Part shown: piece after piece, positions 23,473 through 34,637 of the stretch
Numbering within the stretch: the stretch's first letter is position 1
Layout: every line of letters begins with the position of its first letter
Assembly: GCA_003116875.1 (NCBI GenBank)
Contig: BCKT01000011.1
Location: 372,001 to 436,000 of the forward strand
Source: Takashimella koratensis
Lineage: Eukaryota > Basidiomycota > Tremellomycetes > Trichosporonales > Tetragoniomycetaceae
Length of the DNA: 64,000 nt
Direction: 5' to 3'
Translations under genes and position numbers: made by a program
The notes under the pieces: model-generated
Told to the model about the DNA's origin: nothing
Database searches by the model: none
What the model saw: only the letters and a program-made list of their open reading frames with translations

Positions 23473-26400
23473 TCAGCACCAGATGGATTTGCCGGTTGAA
23501 AAGTCGAGCGAAGTGGACGGTGGCGACAAGGTCCACGGCTTAGTCGTGTCAGTCTCCTCGGGACGATTGTTGGCTCGACCCGCAGCGGGGTCAACGATGG
23601 ATACCGCATGCCTGCCGGTCGATGTAGTCGAGATGGTAGAGTACGTCGACGACGGGGTAGTGCTGGTAATATGCTGCGTGGCGGGATACATCCCTCGGGC
23701 AGGTACTGCGCGCAGGGGCGACGACTCGGCGAAGAAGCCTTGCTGGGCGCCCGGCGGGTGCGGCGGGGTGAGCGGTTGCCGAGCCTGCCCGCGTGGGAGG
23801 AATGCTTCGTAGATCGGTACATGATCTCCCGCCCGAAGGGTTCGGTCCGAAGAGGTGGACAACGTGTCGGTGTTTGGCTCTCTCTGAGGGGTGGACGGCG
23901 TGCGATCAGGATTCACGGCCGAGTACATGCTGCCATCGCTTGTGTGGGATCTTGATAGACGAGACGAGCCCGAGCTGGACGACCAGTATGGCGACCACCC
24001 CGACGATGACCTTGAGGTCGTGGTGGCGTCTGTGGGCGTCACCGGCGGTGCATCTTCTATCGCTGTTAATTCCTTCGTACAGATCTCTCGAAGAGCCGGG
24101 ATAGACTGCCTGGCACGAACGCGTTCCGCTCCGATTGGCTCTGGAAGATTCGAGTGAGGACGAGAGACTGGCGGTGTTGGGGTCGTGTCGTCATCGGCCT
24201 CTTCGACGGTGGCGAGATAAGACGAAGGCATCGAGGTGCGACGTGGGATATCGAATCGAGGCGAAATGGGCGAGAACGCGGGGTGAGACGAGACCGTGGA
24301 TGCATTACCGAGGTTCCGCGAAGTGGCAACCGATAGGCGGTCGGGATCCTGACGTGCCACTTGGGGAGGCGACGAGTCGTCCTGGTGGATTGGGGTCGTT
24401 GGAATCAGCCGCAAGTTCATTGCGTCCTCCTGAATACACAGGACCAACCCACCTGAACTTGATAGACACATTGGCATCCGGCATGATCTTCGCCATGAAT
24501 GCAACGTGGGGGCTTGATAGACGATGAAACCAAAGAACCAACAGGTTTTTGCAGAGTAGTCTCGTTCTAGTGTAGGTCGAGGTCAACATCACTCTCTTCA
24601 TCCTTTGACCGCGCTTAACTAGACTCACCTGAGACAGACAGCCACATCGGCGAACATTTATGTCTTCGCCATGGACACATCGCCCGAGCTTGGCTACAGA
24701 TAAGTCGGCCGCCGCTGATTGTGCTTGAGGCGACTCGGGCTGGTGGGTGGTGTCGTCGTGGTGGAGCCGGTGGTTTGTGTCGATGAATAGATAGCGTTTG
24801 AGGTGAGATCGTGGTCGTTTGGGAAAAATCAGGGACTGATGACAAAGAGCGTGGATTGAGACACGGCCACCCACCTGGGACAAGAAGCCACATCTGCAGA
24901 CGCTCATGTCTTCACCGTGAACGCAGCGCCCTGGCCTTGCTGGCGAAGCTCGGGCAGATGAAGGTGCATGAGGCGATTCGGGCTGGTGGGTGGTGGTGTC
25001 GTGTATTTCGTGGTCGTGGTCGTCGTTACAATGTCCGGTTGGAATGGATGGTAATGTTCGTTAATCCTTTTGAGATGACCTGGATCTCGAGACCACCCAC
25101 CTGAGATAGGAAACCGCATCGGCAGACATTCGGGTCTTCGCCATGGATGCAGCGATCGATCTCAAAGGACGACGATCCAGCTGGAAGACAAGATAATCAG
25201 ATCATCGGGTTTTAGGAGCAGACAGCTGATTCAACCTACTAAAGTTTGTTCGGCGTCTGCGTGGCGAGGGCGAGTTCGCCTCCCAACCATCTGACCCTCA
25301 TCAGCCTCGACCTTCTGACCTGACTTCAGGCTAGACATTACTCACGCTCTAGGTACTGCAGATCCTCATGTGCCGTGGCTCCATGCCCACTCGTTGTGAG
25401 CTCCTGGTCGCTTCGTCGCCTGCCGAGTGTGAGCGCCAGAGATGGTCGCCTGGGTGCTGTTCCCGCGGCGAGACGATGAAGCTCGGCGGCCGAGTACGCG
25501 TGGCGCAGAGAATGGCGCGAGAGGTTTTGATTGTGCTCGGCGAGCTTGGCCTGGACGTAGGCTTGGTACTGGGCCTGGAGAGATGCTGCGGCAGCTGAAG
25601 TCGGTGAGGCGGTGTCAAGGAGTGCGGAAGTCGGCGTAGGAGGGTACTTTGAGAGCGTCGTCCACGACTCGAGCGTTTTGTTATGGTGAGGTGGGGAAGG
25701 CGCGAGGGCGTCGATAGGGATCGATGGCGCCTGACTGAAACGAGGTGCAAAGGGGGCGCGAGGGTAGGATGACGAAGGGACCGAGCGAGCGAAAGGGATC
25801 ACGGTGCCCAATGGAATCTTCACCCCGGCCCAAGTGGTCAACCTTAGCCAGAACTTTTCCGGGATCCCACACCCTTCCTTGTTCCCGGGCTCGAGCGTGA
25901 GCGCAGGCGCAGTGAGGTCGTTACGTCCGCTTTCGGCGAGGATGCTGCCCATCATCTTGGTCGGGTCGTGCGCGATCAGGTCCTGCAGGATCGGCAGGTA
26001 TCCGGATCGCTCAACGGACAAGGGGTTGCAGCCTGGCGAGGTGTAGGCTGTGATCGGGTGCGGGAAGGCGGCGTTGTATGGGGTCGGGAGGGGGATGTCG
26101 GCGTCGGTGTAGCTAGGTGGATGGAGGGAGAAGGGTTTGGTCTCTGGCAAGTCGGAGGCGGGGATGGGGAGAAGTCGACCAATGTACCCCTGTCGAGCCG
26201 AGCCAGAGGAGGTCGTGTCCGAGGTCGAGTAGCGGTCGGTGGCGATCGGTGACGGAGGGAGGTGGCGGCGGGTGAGGAAAGGCGGCATGACCTGTGCCTG
26301 GCTGAAGGTGTCGGGTGGCGTCGAGTTTTGATGCATGAACTCATGCGGTCGCTCGTACTCGCTGGCCAAGTGGTAGTCTTCGCCGCCGTCGAGCTCGAAG

Positions 26401-27539
26401 TGGTGCACTGGGGTGGTCAGCTGGGTGGGATTCGGCTTGATCAACGCGCCACTTACTGGTAGTCTCACGATTGCCACTGAAGACGTCTTCTGCGGTGGGC
26501 TCCAAATCCAAGACGAAACGCCTGCGCGTCGGGAAACGACCTATCTCGAGGTTGACAGGGAGGCTGAGGCGGTCAAGGCTGGGCGAATTGCGGAAGAAAG
26601 TGGGCGGGGGAATCTGGCTTTCGAGAGTCGGAAACGTGTTTGTTTGAGAAGACGAAGGGATGTGAGCTGCATGAGACGTGCGCTCGGATGGCTCGATCGC
26701 CGGTGATGGGCGGGCGGGGGGCGTAGGTGTGGGAGTGTGGGCTCGGGAGTGGGTATGAGGCGCGACCGAAGCGGTCGAGGAGATGTCGGAAGGTGGCGAA
26801 GGGCTTGAAGTGCCCTGCGAGCCGTGTCGGTGTTTGCCACCTAATTATGGAAGGACGATGGGACATGGGGAAGAAGGAGGAAGGTGGAAGAAGGGGAGTG
26901 GTATATAAAGGGACGAAATCTGGGTCAGCAGCTGACGACGCCAATGTGGGTAGTGATGGCGAGGGTGATGATCAAATTGGTCTGGAAAGATGGGTTGATC
27001 GGACTATCTGATGGACCTCGCCGGGGTGGAGCGACTCTAGCAGCCATTGGAGGACGGAAACACTCACCCCTTGAGCCACCTCGAGAACGCCTATGGTCAC
27101 CTGAGAGGCAAAGTTCAGATTGTTGTTTCTGTTTACGACCAAAAGCTGAACAGAACTCACCTGCACCGCTTTTCTTCCCCCTTCGACGCCGGTCTTGGCT
27201 GCGGTCCTTGTCCCTATCGCGCGCGTTGGACGCCGGGAGCGCGATACTGATCTCCTCTGCCTCGCAGTCGGCGGGGGAAGGGAGCCACCCGGCGCTATTG
27301 GAGGTCGGTACGAGGCGAGCGTGTATAACACGCCCACTTCTGTCGCTCCTCTTTGCCGAAGACGTCGGGGTGATGGGGGGGTGGACAGCCGAGAGTGAGG
27401 TGGGCGTGGAAGGAAGAGGAAGGGAGGTGTGGAGAGAGGGGGTTGGGGTGGAAGGTGTGGCGATCGAAGGGTACCGGCGTGGCGGGGTGGAAGACTTGGG
27501 AGGGGATGGAGCAGTGCGACCGTGTCGTGGGCTAGACAT
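23473..27539 (-). CDS. unrecognised disordered protein with a tandem, probably mutually exclusive, exon cassette
   Basis: Constant exons: 27539-27161, 27100-27068 (33 nt), 26840-26457, 26407-25346, 24512-24453, 24381-23473. One of three cassette exons (25180-25101, 24939-24875, 24693-24629) is needed to keep frame, giving 968 or 963 residues. The N-terminus is Pro/Ser-rich, then a basic RS/RG stretch (RDRDKDRSQDRRRRGKKSGA and on), then Pro-rich sequence with an ordered-looking patch around FVLDLEPTAEDVFSG. The centre holds the only Cys-rich part, two copies of C-x-H-G-E-D-x5-C-x-C. The last 300 residues are Ser/Thr/Pro-rich. No known domain was recognised. The basic and Ser-rich composition would suit a nuclear regulator, but that is a guess. 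The intron after 24453 (71 nt, branch CTGAT) has a weaker GTGGGT donor, and retaining it while skipping the cassettes also leaves an open frame. Confidence 0.65.
24629..24693 (-). other. cassette exon gamma (third copy)
   Basis: 65 nt, acceptor GTAG, donor GTGAGT. Read in phase 1 from the upstream exon it encodes KLGRCVHGED then INVRRCGCLSQ and ends in phase 0. If spliced after either other cassette it hits TAA after 11 codons. It differs from alpha and beta by Cys to Arg and Phe to Cys changes in the motif. Confidence 0.75.
24875..24939 (-). other. cassette exon beta (second copy)
   Basis: 65 nt, acceptor CCAG, donor GTGGGT. Encodes RPGRCVHGED then MSVCRCGFLSQ. Same entry phase (1) and exit phase (0) as alpha and gamma. 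If joined to alpha it hits TGA after 11 codons. Confidence 0.78.
25101..25180 (-). other. cassette exon alpha (first copy)
   Basis: 80 nt, acceptor CCAG, donor GTGGGT. Encodes GSSSFEIDRCIHGED then PNVCRCGFLSQ. It is 15 nt longer at its 5' side than beta and gamma but has identical phases. In the motif most differences from beta are synonymous, which points to selection on the protein. Confidence 0.78.
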
Positions 27540-28986
27540 GGTGCTGGTGTCAGGTTCAGCTGATGTTCACTCTGTTTATGCTCTCCAAAGCTAAGCTAAC
27601 CTAGTGCTGTGGATGTCCAGAGCGAGGGGTACTGTTGATCGCGTTTGGTTTTGGATAAATGTCGCAGACCAAGGCGAAGAAAGACGGGTTCCAATTGATC
27701 AAGCCAGGTAGGTATGTACTGTAGGAGATACGATAAGGTGCTAGGTGGTATACGATAATTAAGCGCTGGGGTAGATAAGGTCGATGAAAAGGAGCAAGGG
27801 GTATGGTGTATCAAGCGATAGAGGCTAGCGACAATAGAGGGGTAGAGTGTGAGGTGTCCAAGCTTGGCGGGAGGGGAGAGCAGAGAGAGAGGTACCAAGG
27901 AATGGTGGAGAAGGTGTTAGGAGTGGACAATGGGTAGTAGAGTTGAGAGAAGGTGGTGAAGGCGGGGTGAGAGGTTGAGAAGCTGCGAGGTCGAGGAAGA
28001 GTGGTTGTTCGGAGGCTAAGATAGTGAGAGGTTGGATTTTGGTAGCGATCGCGAGTGAGAGCGAGGGAGAGATGGGGAGGGAGAAAGAGTGAGAGTGGGA
28101 GGGAGAGAACGAGAAAGGGGAAGAGTGAAGACGAGGTGGGAAGAGGAGAGAAAGAGAAAGATGAAGAGGCAGAAGAAGAGGACGGGTTGGGGTTGGAGAA
28201 GGTGGAAGGTGGAAGGTGGAAGGTGGAGAAGGTGGTTGACCAACGAGCTCGGGCAAGTCAACCACCGGGCGCAAGTCATTCCCGAGGTATCAGCTCGTCG
28301 GCAATTGCGACCCCTCCACCCAGAGATCGCAGACGGGCAGGCGCAATTGATTTCAAGCATCCCAGAACTTCAATCACCGATCTGGCGCTGCCGAGGTAGA
28401 TCGGGTTGGTCACCGTTTCGTCGTCAGTCGTCGTCAAGTCAAGACCATCACCTTCCCCTCCTTCCCCTCTTGGCTTTTGCCCTGGCCATCACTCATCACG
28501 AGCTATTACCGTCATCGTCCGCATCAACATCATCGCCATCACCGTTGGGCATGGGCATTGGCAACGGAGATACTGAATGATCCGCAGACTTCCCCACTAG
28601 GTTATTCCGATGACTCCAGGTCAACCTCAACAGCGTCGTCGTCGTCGTCGGCGGCGGCGGGCTTCCCCTCCCGTCAAAGGAAGGAGGGACACGACCTGTG
28701 CTAGGTAGTCGCCGGTGCTAAGCGAGCGGTGTGGATTGGCACCGAGCTTGGATGTTCCGTCGGTAAAGAAAAATCGCGCAAAGACGGGCGAGGCGCGAGG
28801 CATGAGGCGTGAGAAGCCGTAGGAGGAAATGGAGAAACTGGAGGGGAAGGAATGATGAATATGAATGGTCGATCGCGGGGTTTGATGACCTTGATGAGAT
28901 TGGATTGATGAGCTTGATGGACTGATGCGAGGTATGAAGGTACGAGGGGAAATCCAAAGGTAGCGGACAGCGGGTGGAGAAGTAGG

Positions 28987-29042
28987 TCAGTGGAGCACGA
29001 GCACGAGCACGAGGACGAGCACGACGAGCACGACGAGCACGA
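28987..29042 (+). repeat. GAGCAC/GACGAGCAC degenerate repeat
   Basis: Tandem 6- and 9-base units based on GAGCAC over about 55 bases. Confidence 0.8.
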
Positions 29043-30217
29043 GCAAAGAGCAAAGGAAGGAGATCAAGGCGGTTCAGTGTTAGTTACTCCTTCAAGCAGG
29101 TAACCGAGAACATGTCATCGGTGCACAAATCAACGAACAGTCTAGACAGATCAGCGCCTTCATTTCTACCCCCTTTGGCCCCTGTCTACCCGTCTCACCC
29201 TCTTGCGCGCTAGAAGCGTGAGCGGAACCGAAGTTGAATGGGATGGGTAGGGTAGGGTAAAAAAGGTTGGGTTTGATGAGTCTGCGGCGACTTGAGCGCA
29301 CCTCGGCTCAGGTAGGACAGCTAAGCAGTCGTCGCCAAGCTAGTGGGGAAGTAAAGGAGGGGAAATGCTGATTTCAAACTGCCCACCGCCGACGGGCATA
29401 CGACCGCATCGAAAGGAGGGACGGGAAGGGATCGAGAGGCTCCACCCACGTTCCAGCGCGTTTCAAGATTGCACCAAGACGAAACGGGGAGGGGAGAGGA
29501 AGATGAAGACCGAAACGGAAGCGAGTGTACTTGATTGAGCGAGTCGGAACGCGGTCGGATCTTGGACTGATATGAGGTAGATCTTGACCCTTTCTTATTT
29601 GGGAAGGGTGAGTGAGGTGAGGGACGTAAAGTGGTGATGAGGAATGAGACAATTTGATCCATCAGTATACGTGCACAGAGCAGGGACAACTGCAGTTGCA
29701 ACAGAGTCAATCACTGTCGAGCGAGCGAGCATGTTCAGCTGAGACTCGGATGGGTGGTCTCCTAGCAACGATGAGTCGACGAGAGTGAATATATCAACAA
29801 CACCAAACCCATGTCATCGTTTCAAGTGCTTCCATTCCTCGTCCTGTCACATGAACACCGTGTGCTTCTGACGACGACAGCGACGATGAGACCGACGAAA
29901 ACGAATCGGTATATGCAGGATGGTGGGATGGTGGGATGGTGAACGTTGCGCGGCGGACGAGGGTGCGATCGAAAGGACGAGGACGGGTACAAGGGGGTTG
30001 ATTCATTAACTTTCACAAGTGTTCCACACAGCAACGTCGCGTCTATCTTTCCCGCGATTCGTCTCGTCGGCTCGGCCTCCTTTGCCCTACTGCCTCCGCT
30101 TCCGCCTCCCTTTTGCCTAACCCTCGCCTCTATTCTTCCCCGACCCCTTGCCCTATCGCGCCAAACGCGCAACCCAACCCAATACACAAAGTGAGACACA
30201 GATTCGAAACCGCCGAT

Positions 30218-30255
30218 CAGTGTCCAGTGTCCAGTGTCCAGTGTCCAGTGTCCAG
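30218..30255 (+). repeat. heptamer repeat (TGTCCAG)x5
   Basis: Five perfect head-to-tail copies of TGTCCAG, preceded by a partial unit. Confidence 0.9.
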
Positions 30256-30786
30256 CGCGTCAGTGGGTCAAGGGTCAGTAGACGCAGGAACGAGGAACGT
30301 CCCGGGTGGGGTGCTCCGAGATCCAAGATCCAAAATTTGGGGGGGGGGGGGGGGGGGAGGAGGAGGAAAGAGAGTCCTTTATGGGGTCCTCACGACCAGT
30401 TTGGAGCGTGGAGAAAAGAGAGGAGAGAGCATCAGTGAAGATAAGCGTGTGAGGATAGGCGGGGCCGCGAATGACGCGACTCACCCGCGGACAACGCAGG
30501 GATGGTGTGGTTCAACGATGAGTAGGAAGGTGATGTGAAATTGACGAGGAGGATTTCACATCCAGATCTGTCGGCTGGTTCTAGCTCTAGCACTAGGTTG
30601 CGTGGCGAACCATCCATCATCCGGCTGTCCAGGTGCTAACCAGACATAGCCGAGAGATCAAAGTGTACGATAGCCGAGGTCCCAGAACGACATTGCCATC
30701 ACCAATACATCAAGACACTAAAAAGACCAATACATGTACTAAGCGCCCTCATTATGCGACTGACCATCACCCGGCCTACGCCCAAT

Positions 30787-32774
30787 CTAAGCATTCGCAG
30801 TTTGGCAGTAAAAGTACTCAATGAACGGTTTCAACCTGAGTTTGAGGATATTGAACACTGGAGTTGTCGTGTTCTACGTATCGTAACGCAATGTCAGCCT
30901 TCTACCTTTACTTCTGAGGAAAAAGCGGAACTCACCACTCTGCTCTCAGGTCCGCCTAGGACATATTCTGCCGCTTCGTCCTCTATCCACCCTAGGGCAT
31001 TCGCAAACACTTCTTTCCTCACTCTCTGCCTCTCCTCTTCGCTCGCCCACCCACCCTCGGGCGTCGCGGGCTGCACCGCTGGGAAACCTTTACTGGTATC
31101 AAAGCTGGCCCGGAGGGAATCGACGACCGAGGGGGAGTGGATCATGTGGTGTTGCGCGATGGATAGGCCAGAGAGGTTGTTGCATGTGTGGTACAGGTCC
31201 GGACGCCTACGATCGAGAGTAAAGGATTGGTGATAGTCAGCAAGTGGAGCAATTTTGGTGTGGGTACGCTGGGTCGGATGCAAGATGGGTGTACTCACTT
31301 GCCGGGCTTGTCACGAAGTCCACCACTGCCACCTGATTCCTTCTGGGCAGCGAGCAAGACAAACTCCTGCAAGGCGGCTATACCTGTCAGCCAGTGACAC
31401 CACACCCTTACTCACTCCTGTTAAACAGCATCGAGCTGTGATCATCTACCCAATCCTCCTCCTTGTCCTCTCCCTCCACTTCCAGCTCCACTTTCCCTCC
31501 TTCCTCCTTCTTCTTCGGTGTTCGCTTTACCAACTCCTCAAGGACTGGGAAGTTACCGCCTACCCACCACCCATAACACCCATCTACCAGCTTATTCGAC
31601 CTTCCTCTGAACCCGCCGGCCTCGATCGACTCGCCCTGCATGAGCGCCGACCAGCGGAGCGCGGCCCGCTCGTCGATGGGGGAGGGGAAGTCGGGACCCA
31701 GCGAGGTTGTGGATGGAATTGAGCGGAGGAGGAAGTGAGAGAAGAGCGAACAAGAAGTGTATCCCCCATGAGCCTCGGCTAGGGTAGCCCGGTGGGAAGT
31801 GGGAGAGGTGGAGGGGAAAGAGAAAGATGCACAAGCGAAACCGCCTTCGTAGGTTTGGCAAGCGGAGAGAAACTTGTCGACGTTGTGTAGCAGCTCGGGC
31901 GTGAGCAGGTCGAGCAGTGTAGCAACGACCAAAAGGCAGTACGTTCCTCTACATGAAAGTCAGTTTCAATTTCAAACTTATCTGTCCATCACAACCTCGA
32001 TATCTGGTCATCCAAGGAGTAGCAACTCTCAACCACGACTTACCTAACGTCAATCTCGCCACCCTCGCAGACGACAAACCCCCCATCGGGTCGTTTACAC
32101 CTCATGAAGAACTTGTAGATGTCTTGCCTAGCCTCTGCGACCTTGTCCCATCCTCCGCCGGGTTGTGGACCACCCGCGATGGCAAGAGACGAGATGGAAG
32201 CGTAGGTGGGTAAGAGGTGAGGAAGGTGGGAGTTGGCTGCGCCGCCGCTGAACCCGCCAAGAGGGGATAAGTAGGTAAGGAGTGTCTCCACGGCGCTATG
32301 GAATTGTTAGCTCGTGTGCAGACAGGTGAATGAGAAGGCCGATGACGAGTGAGAGGCAAGTAAATGAGATACGAATAAGGTTGAAAGAGATACGTGGACT
32401 TACCGGTCCCGTGTGATTTGGTCAAGAGCGATACCCAAAAGGTCTACACTGTGCAACGTCCAGAAGAGTAACCATGGCTTGCTGGCGTCAAGACTGACAT
32501 AGGCGCCCGGGAGCTTGTACAGTGTTGAAGCGAGGAACTGGACATGTTCGCCTTTCCGCAGAGTCGTCATTGACGCCGCGGCCAGTGCGCTGAGTGCATT
32601 GCCTCCGGAAGAGGAAGAGGAGGCAGGGGCGACGGGAGGGGTAGAACCGAGGAGACGCGAGATGGTGGATTCGGTCTCGGACTGCTCGTCGAGAGTGGGA
32701 GTAGGGACGCCATCGGAGGCCAGAGGGGTGTGAGGGAGTAGCGAGAAGATGGAGGGGTGGAGGGCGGTGGCCAT
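30787..32774 (-). CDS. RAM1: protein farnesyltransferase beta subunit
   Basis: Six exons: 32774-32404, 32295-32044, 31948-31416, 31383-31299, 31206-30936, 30873-30787 (532 residues). Prenyltransferase alpha/alpha-barrel repeats are visible: SPLGGFSGG, RPDGGFVVCEGGEIDVRGTY, ACQTYEGGFA, HGGYTSCSLF, and the zinc-site segment LVDGCYGWWVGG whose Asp and Cys are ligands; the third ligand is the His in RPDLYHTCNNLSGLSIAQHH. The end NTTTPVFNILKLRLKPFIEY matches the family C-terminus. The enzyme, with its alpha subunit, attaches farnesyl to CaaX cysteines (Ras, fungal pheromones, lamins elsewhere). Assignment to FTase, not GGTase-I, rests on the LSGLSIAQH and DKPGK motifs. Basidiomycete-specific inserts occur between FACAS and HRATLAEAHGGY and in an acidic loop after LVKRTPKK. 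It diverges from RPS15 over about 720 bases. Confidence 0.93.
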
Positions 32775-33496
32775 GGCGCTGGTGTCGGGTTGGGGCTGGG
32801 CTTGTGCGACGAGGTTAGGGTTGGGGTTGAGGTTGAGTGGGAGTGAGAGAGAGATGGGAAGAGGGAGTAACAGAATTCTGACAAGGGTTAGGACCTAGAG
32901 TATGGGCCTTTTGTTGTCGCGGCTGCAGGAGATGTCCCGGTTAAGTCTTGATCTTATTGTTCTCTCGAATCGACAAACCTCCACTTGTCAGACATGAAAC
33001 ACCCGGCTGAATAGGCATGCAAAGGAGATACTAGTTAGGCGGAGTCAAAGTGCCACATTGTATCTGCCGCGCCTAACTGTTGGACCCCCAGGGGAAGGTA
33101 GACATGATTCACAAAACGCCGACTCGGCGTTTGGACACGATGTGGCGAAATTTATCCCCAGTTATACGAAAATTCCACCCAGGAGTGCCCTTGGGTCGGT
33201 GGATTCGCCTGGGTCTGCATTTTCACTCCAACCTCGAATCCACAAACTTGAATCTCCTTTCTCTTTCTTCTTCATCCAAAAAGACTTGTACGTATCCAGA
33301 CCCACTTTCATTGCGACCTCAACCCGTGTCCGTCCCAAGGTGATCTCAGCTGACATTTTGTCTCTCCCCCGTTGTTGTTTCTACTCTCTGTGCTCTCCGT
33401 TGACTCGTCGCTCTCGAATTCGTCGCTTTGTTGCCGCGTTTCTTTATCTCTCGCAATTTTTTCTCGACTTTGTCCTTGGTCAATCGAATAGACATC
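32775..33496. promoter_or_regulatory. bidirectional promoter region, FTase beta / RPS15
   Basis: 722 bases between divergent start codons. The RPS15 side is pyrimidine-rich (33360-33480), common for fungal ribosomal protein genes. No specific factor site is claimed. Confidence 0.5.
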
Positions 33497-34637
33497 ATGG
33501 TGGGTATTCTGCGTTTGTGACGGCTTGGATCATCGCGGGGAGGGATGGGGCTGGGCGACTGGGGGGAGTAGGGCGAGGGATGGATGGGACAAGGACTTTG
33601 CGAGGTTGGGTGAAATGAGTGGAGTGGTGGAGGAGGGCCGGTGTGGTCATGGAGTGCGGTGTTGGGGGGTGTGTTGAGCGAGGGCATCAAGGGATGGATG
33701 AGATACGAAGGTGACAGAGTGGAGATGGGAGGGAACGGATAGGGTTGGAGAGGTCGAGATCGATGCGACGAAGAAAGAGAACAAAGGACAGGCGCTGACC
33801 TTAACTCAGGCTGAGGAGTACACCACCGGCGAGGAGGCCGCCGCCAAGAAGGCTGCCCGTTCTTTCAAGAAGTACACCTACCGCGGCGTCGAGCTCGACG
33901 ACCTCCTTGACCTCAGCAACGAGGCCTTCATGGAGGTGAGTCTTGGTTGGATGGGGTCTTGCTTTTGGTCCAAAATTTCTGACAATTCTTCTTCTTTCCT
34001 ACCAACTCAACCTATCCATCCGCCGTTATTCCTATCGCTTCAATTCAATCCAATCCTCAATGCACACCCACCCCTACTACACAGCTCGTCCACGCTCGTG
34101 CCCGTAGAAGGTTCCAGCGCGGTCTCAAGTCCAAGCCTATGCGCCTCATCAAGAAGCTCCGCAAGGCTAAGAAGGAGGCTGCCCCCAACACCAAGCCGGC
34201 TACCGTCAAGACCCACCTCCGTGACATGATTATCGTCCCCGAGATGATCGGCTCTGTTGTCGGTGTCTACGTGAGTGATTTGGACTCTGGCCTGCAGAGA
34301 CGAGGACGAATGAGGAGAGCGTGCCTGTATCCTTTAGCACCTCTGCCGTCATATCGTTGAACCCATGTCAATGATCGACTCGCTGACAATCCGTGCAGAA
34401 CGGCAAGTCGTTCACCACCGTCGACGTCAAGCCTGAGATGACCGGCCACTACCTCGGCGAGTTCTCGTAAGTCGCGCCGTCAACCCCTTCTCCCATCGTC
34501 TCACCATCCCCTTTCCCACCTTCTGCTCCTTTGCATCTGTCGAACAAGCAGCTGACAACCTCAGGATCACCTACAAGCCTGTCGGTCACGGTCGTGGTGC
34601 CAACATGGCCAACTCCCGATTCGTCCCGCTCAAGTAA
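33497..34637 (+). CDS. RPS15: 40S ribosomal protein uS19 (S15)
   Basis: Five exons: 33497-33499 (ATG only), 33810-33935, 34085-34270, 34399-34466, 34565-34637 (151 residues, the usual size). Family sequence is clear throughout: [76 protein letters not shown], and [15 protein letters not shown] at the end. It sits in the head of the small subunit near the decoding site and is needed for pre-40S export. The isolated ATG before a 310-nt first intron is a known style in fungal ribosomal protein genes. Codons are strongly C-ending, as expected for high expression. Confidence 0.97.

Larger units (their letters stand above)
27540..30786. other. intergenic region between FTase beta 3' end and the cassette-exon gene
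   Basis: This 3.2 kb shows no recognisable conserved exon. It contains a long purine-rich stretch (28050-28230), CGT/CGG triplets (28635-28662), GAGCAC-type repeats (28987-29042), five TGTCCAG heptamers (30221-30255) and a 19-G run (30339-30357). Likely promoter and leader of the cassette-exon gene plus undetermined sequence. Confidence 0.5.

Noticed and set aside
24430..24452. A 23-nt intron after the fourth motif copy (acceptor ATTCAG)
   Set aside because: Too short for a spliceosomal intron. The acceptor at 24382 gives 71 nt with a good branch site and the same frame.
24305..24907. 200-codon continuous frame running through the cassette region
   Set aside because: It reads through two introns with good splice sites; the Cys/His motif copies inside it are better explained as separate exons in one phase class.
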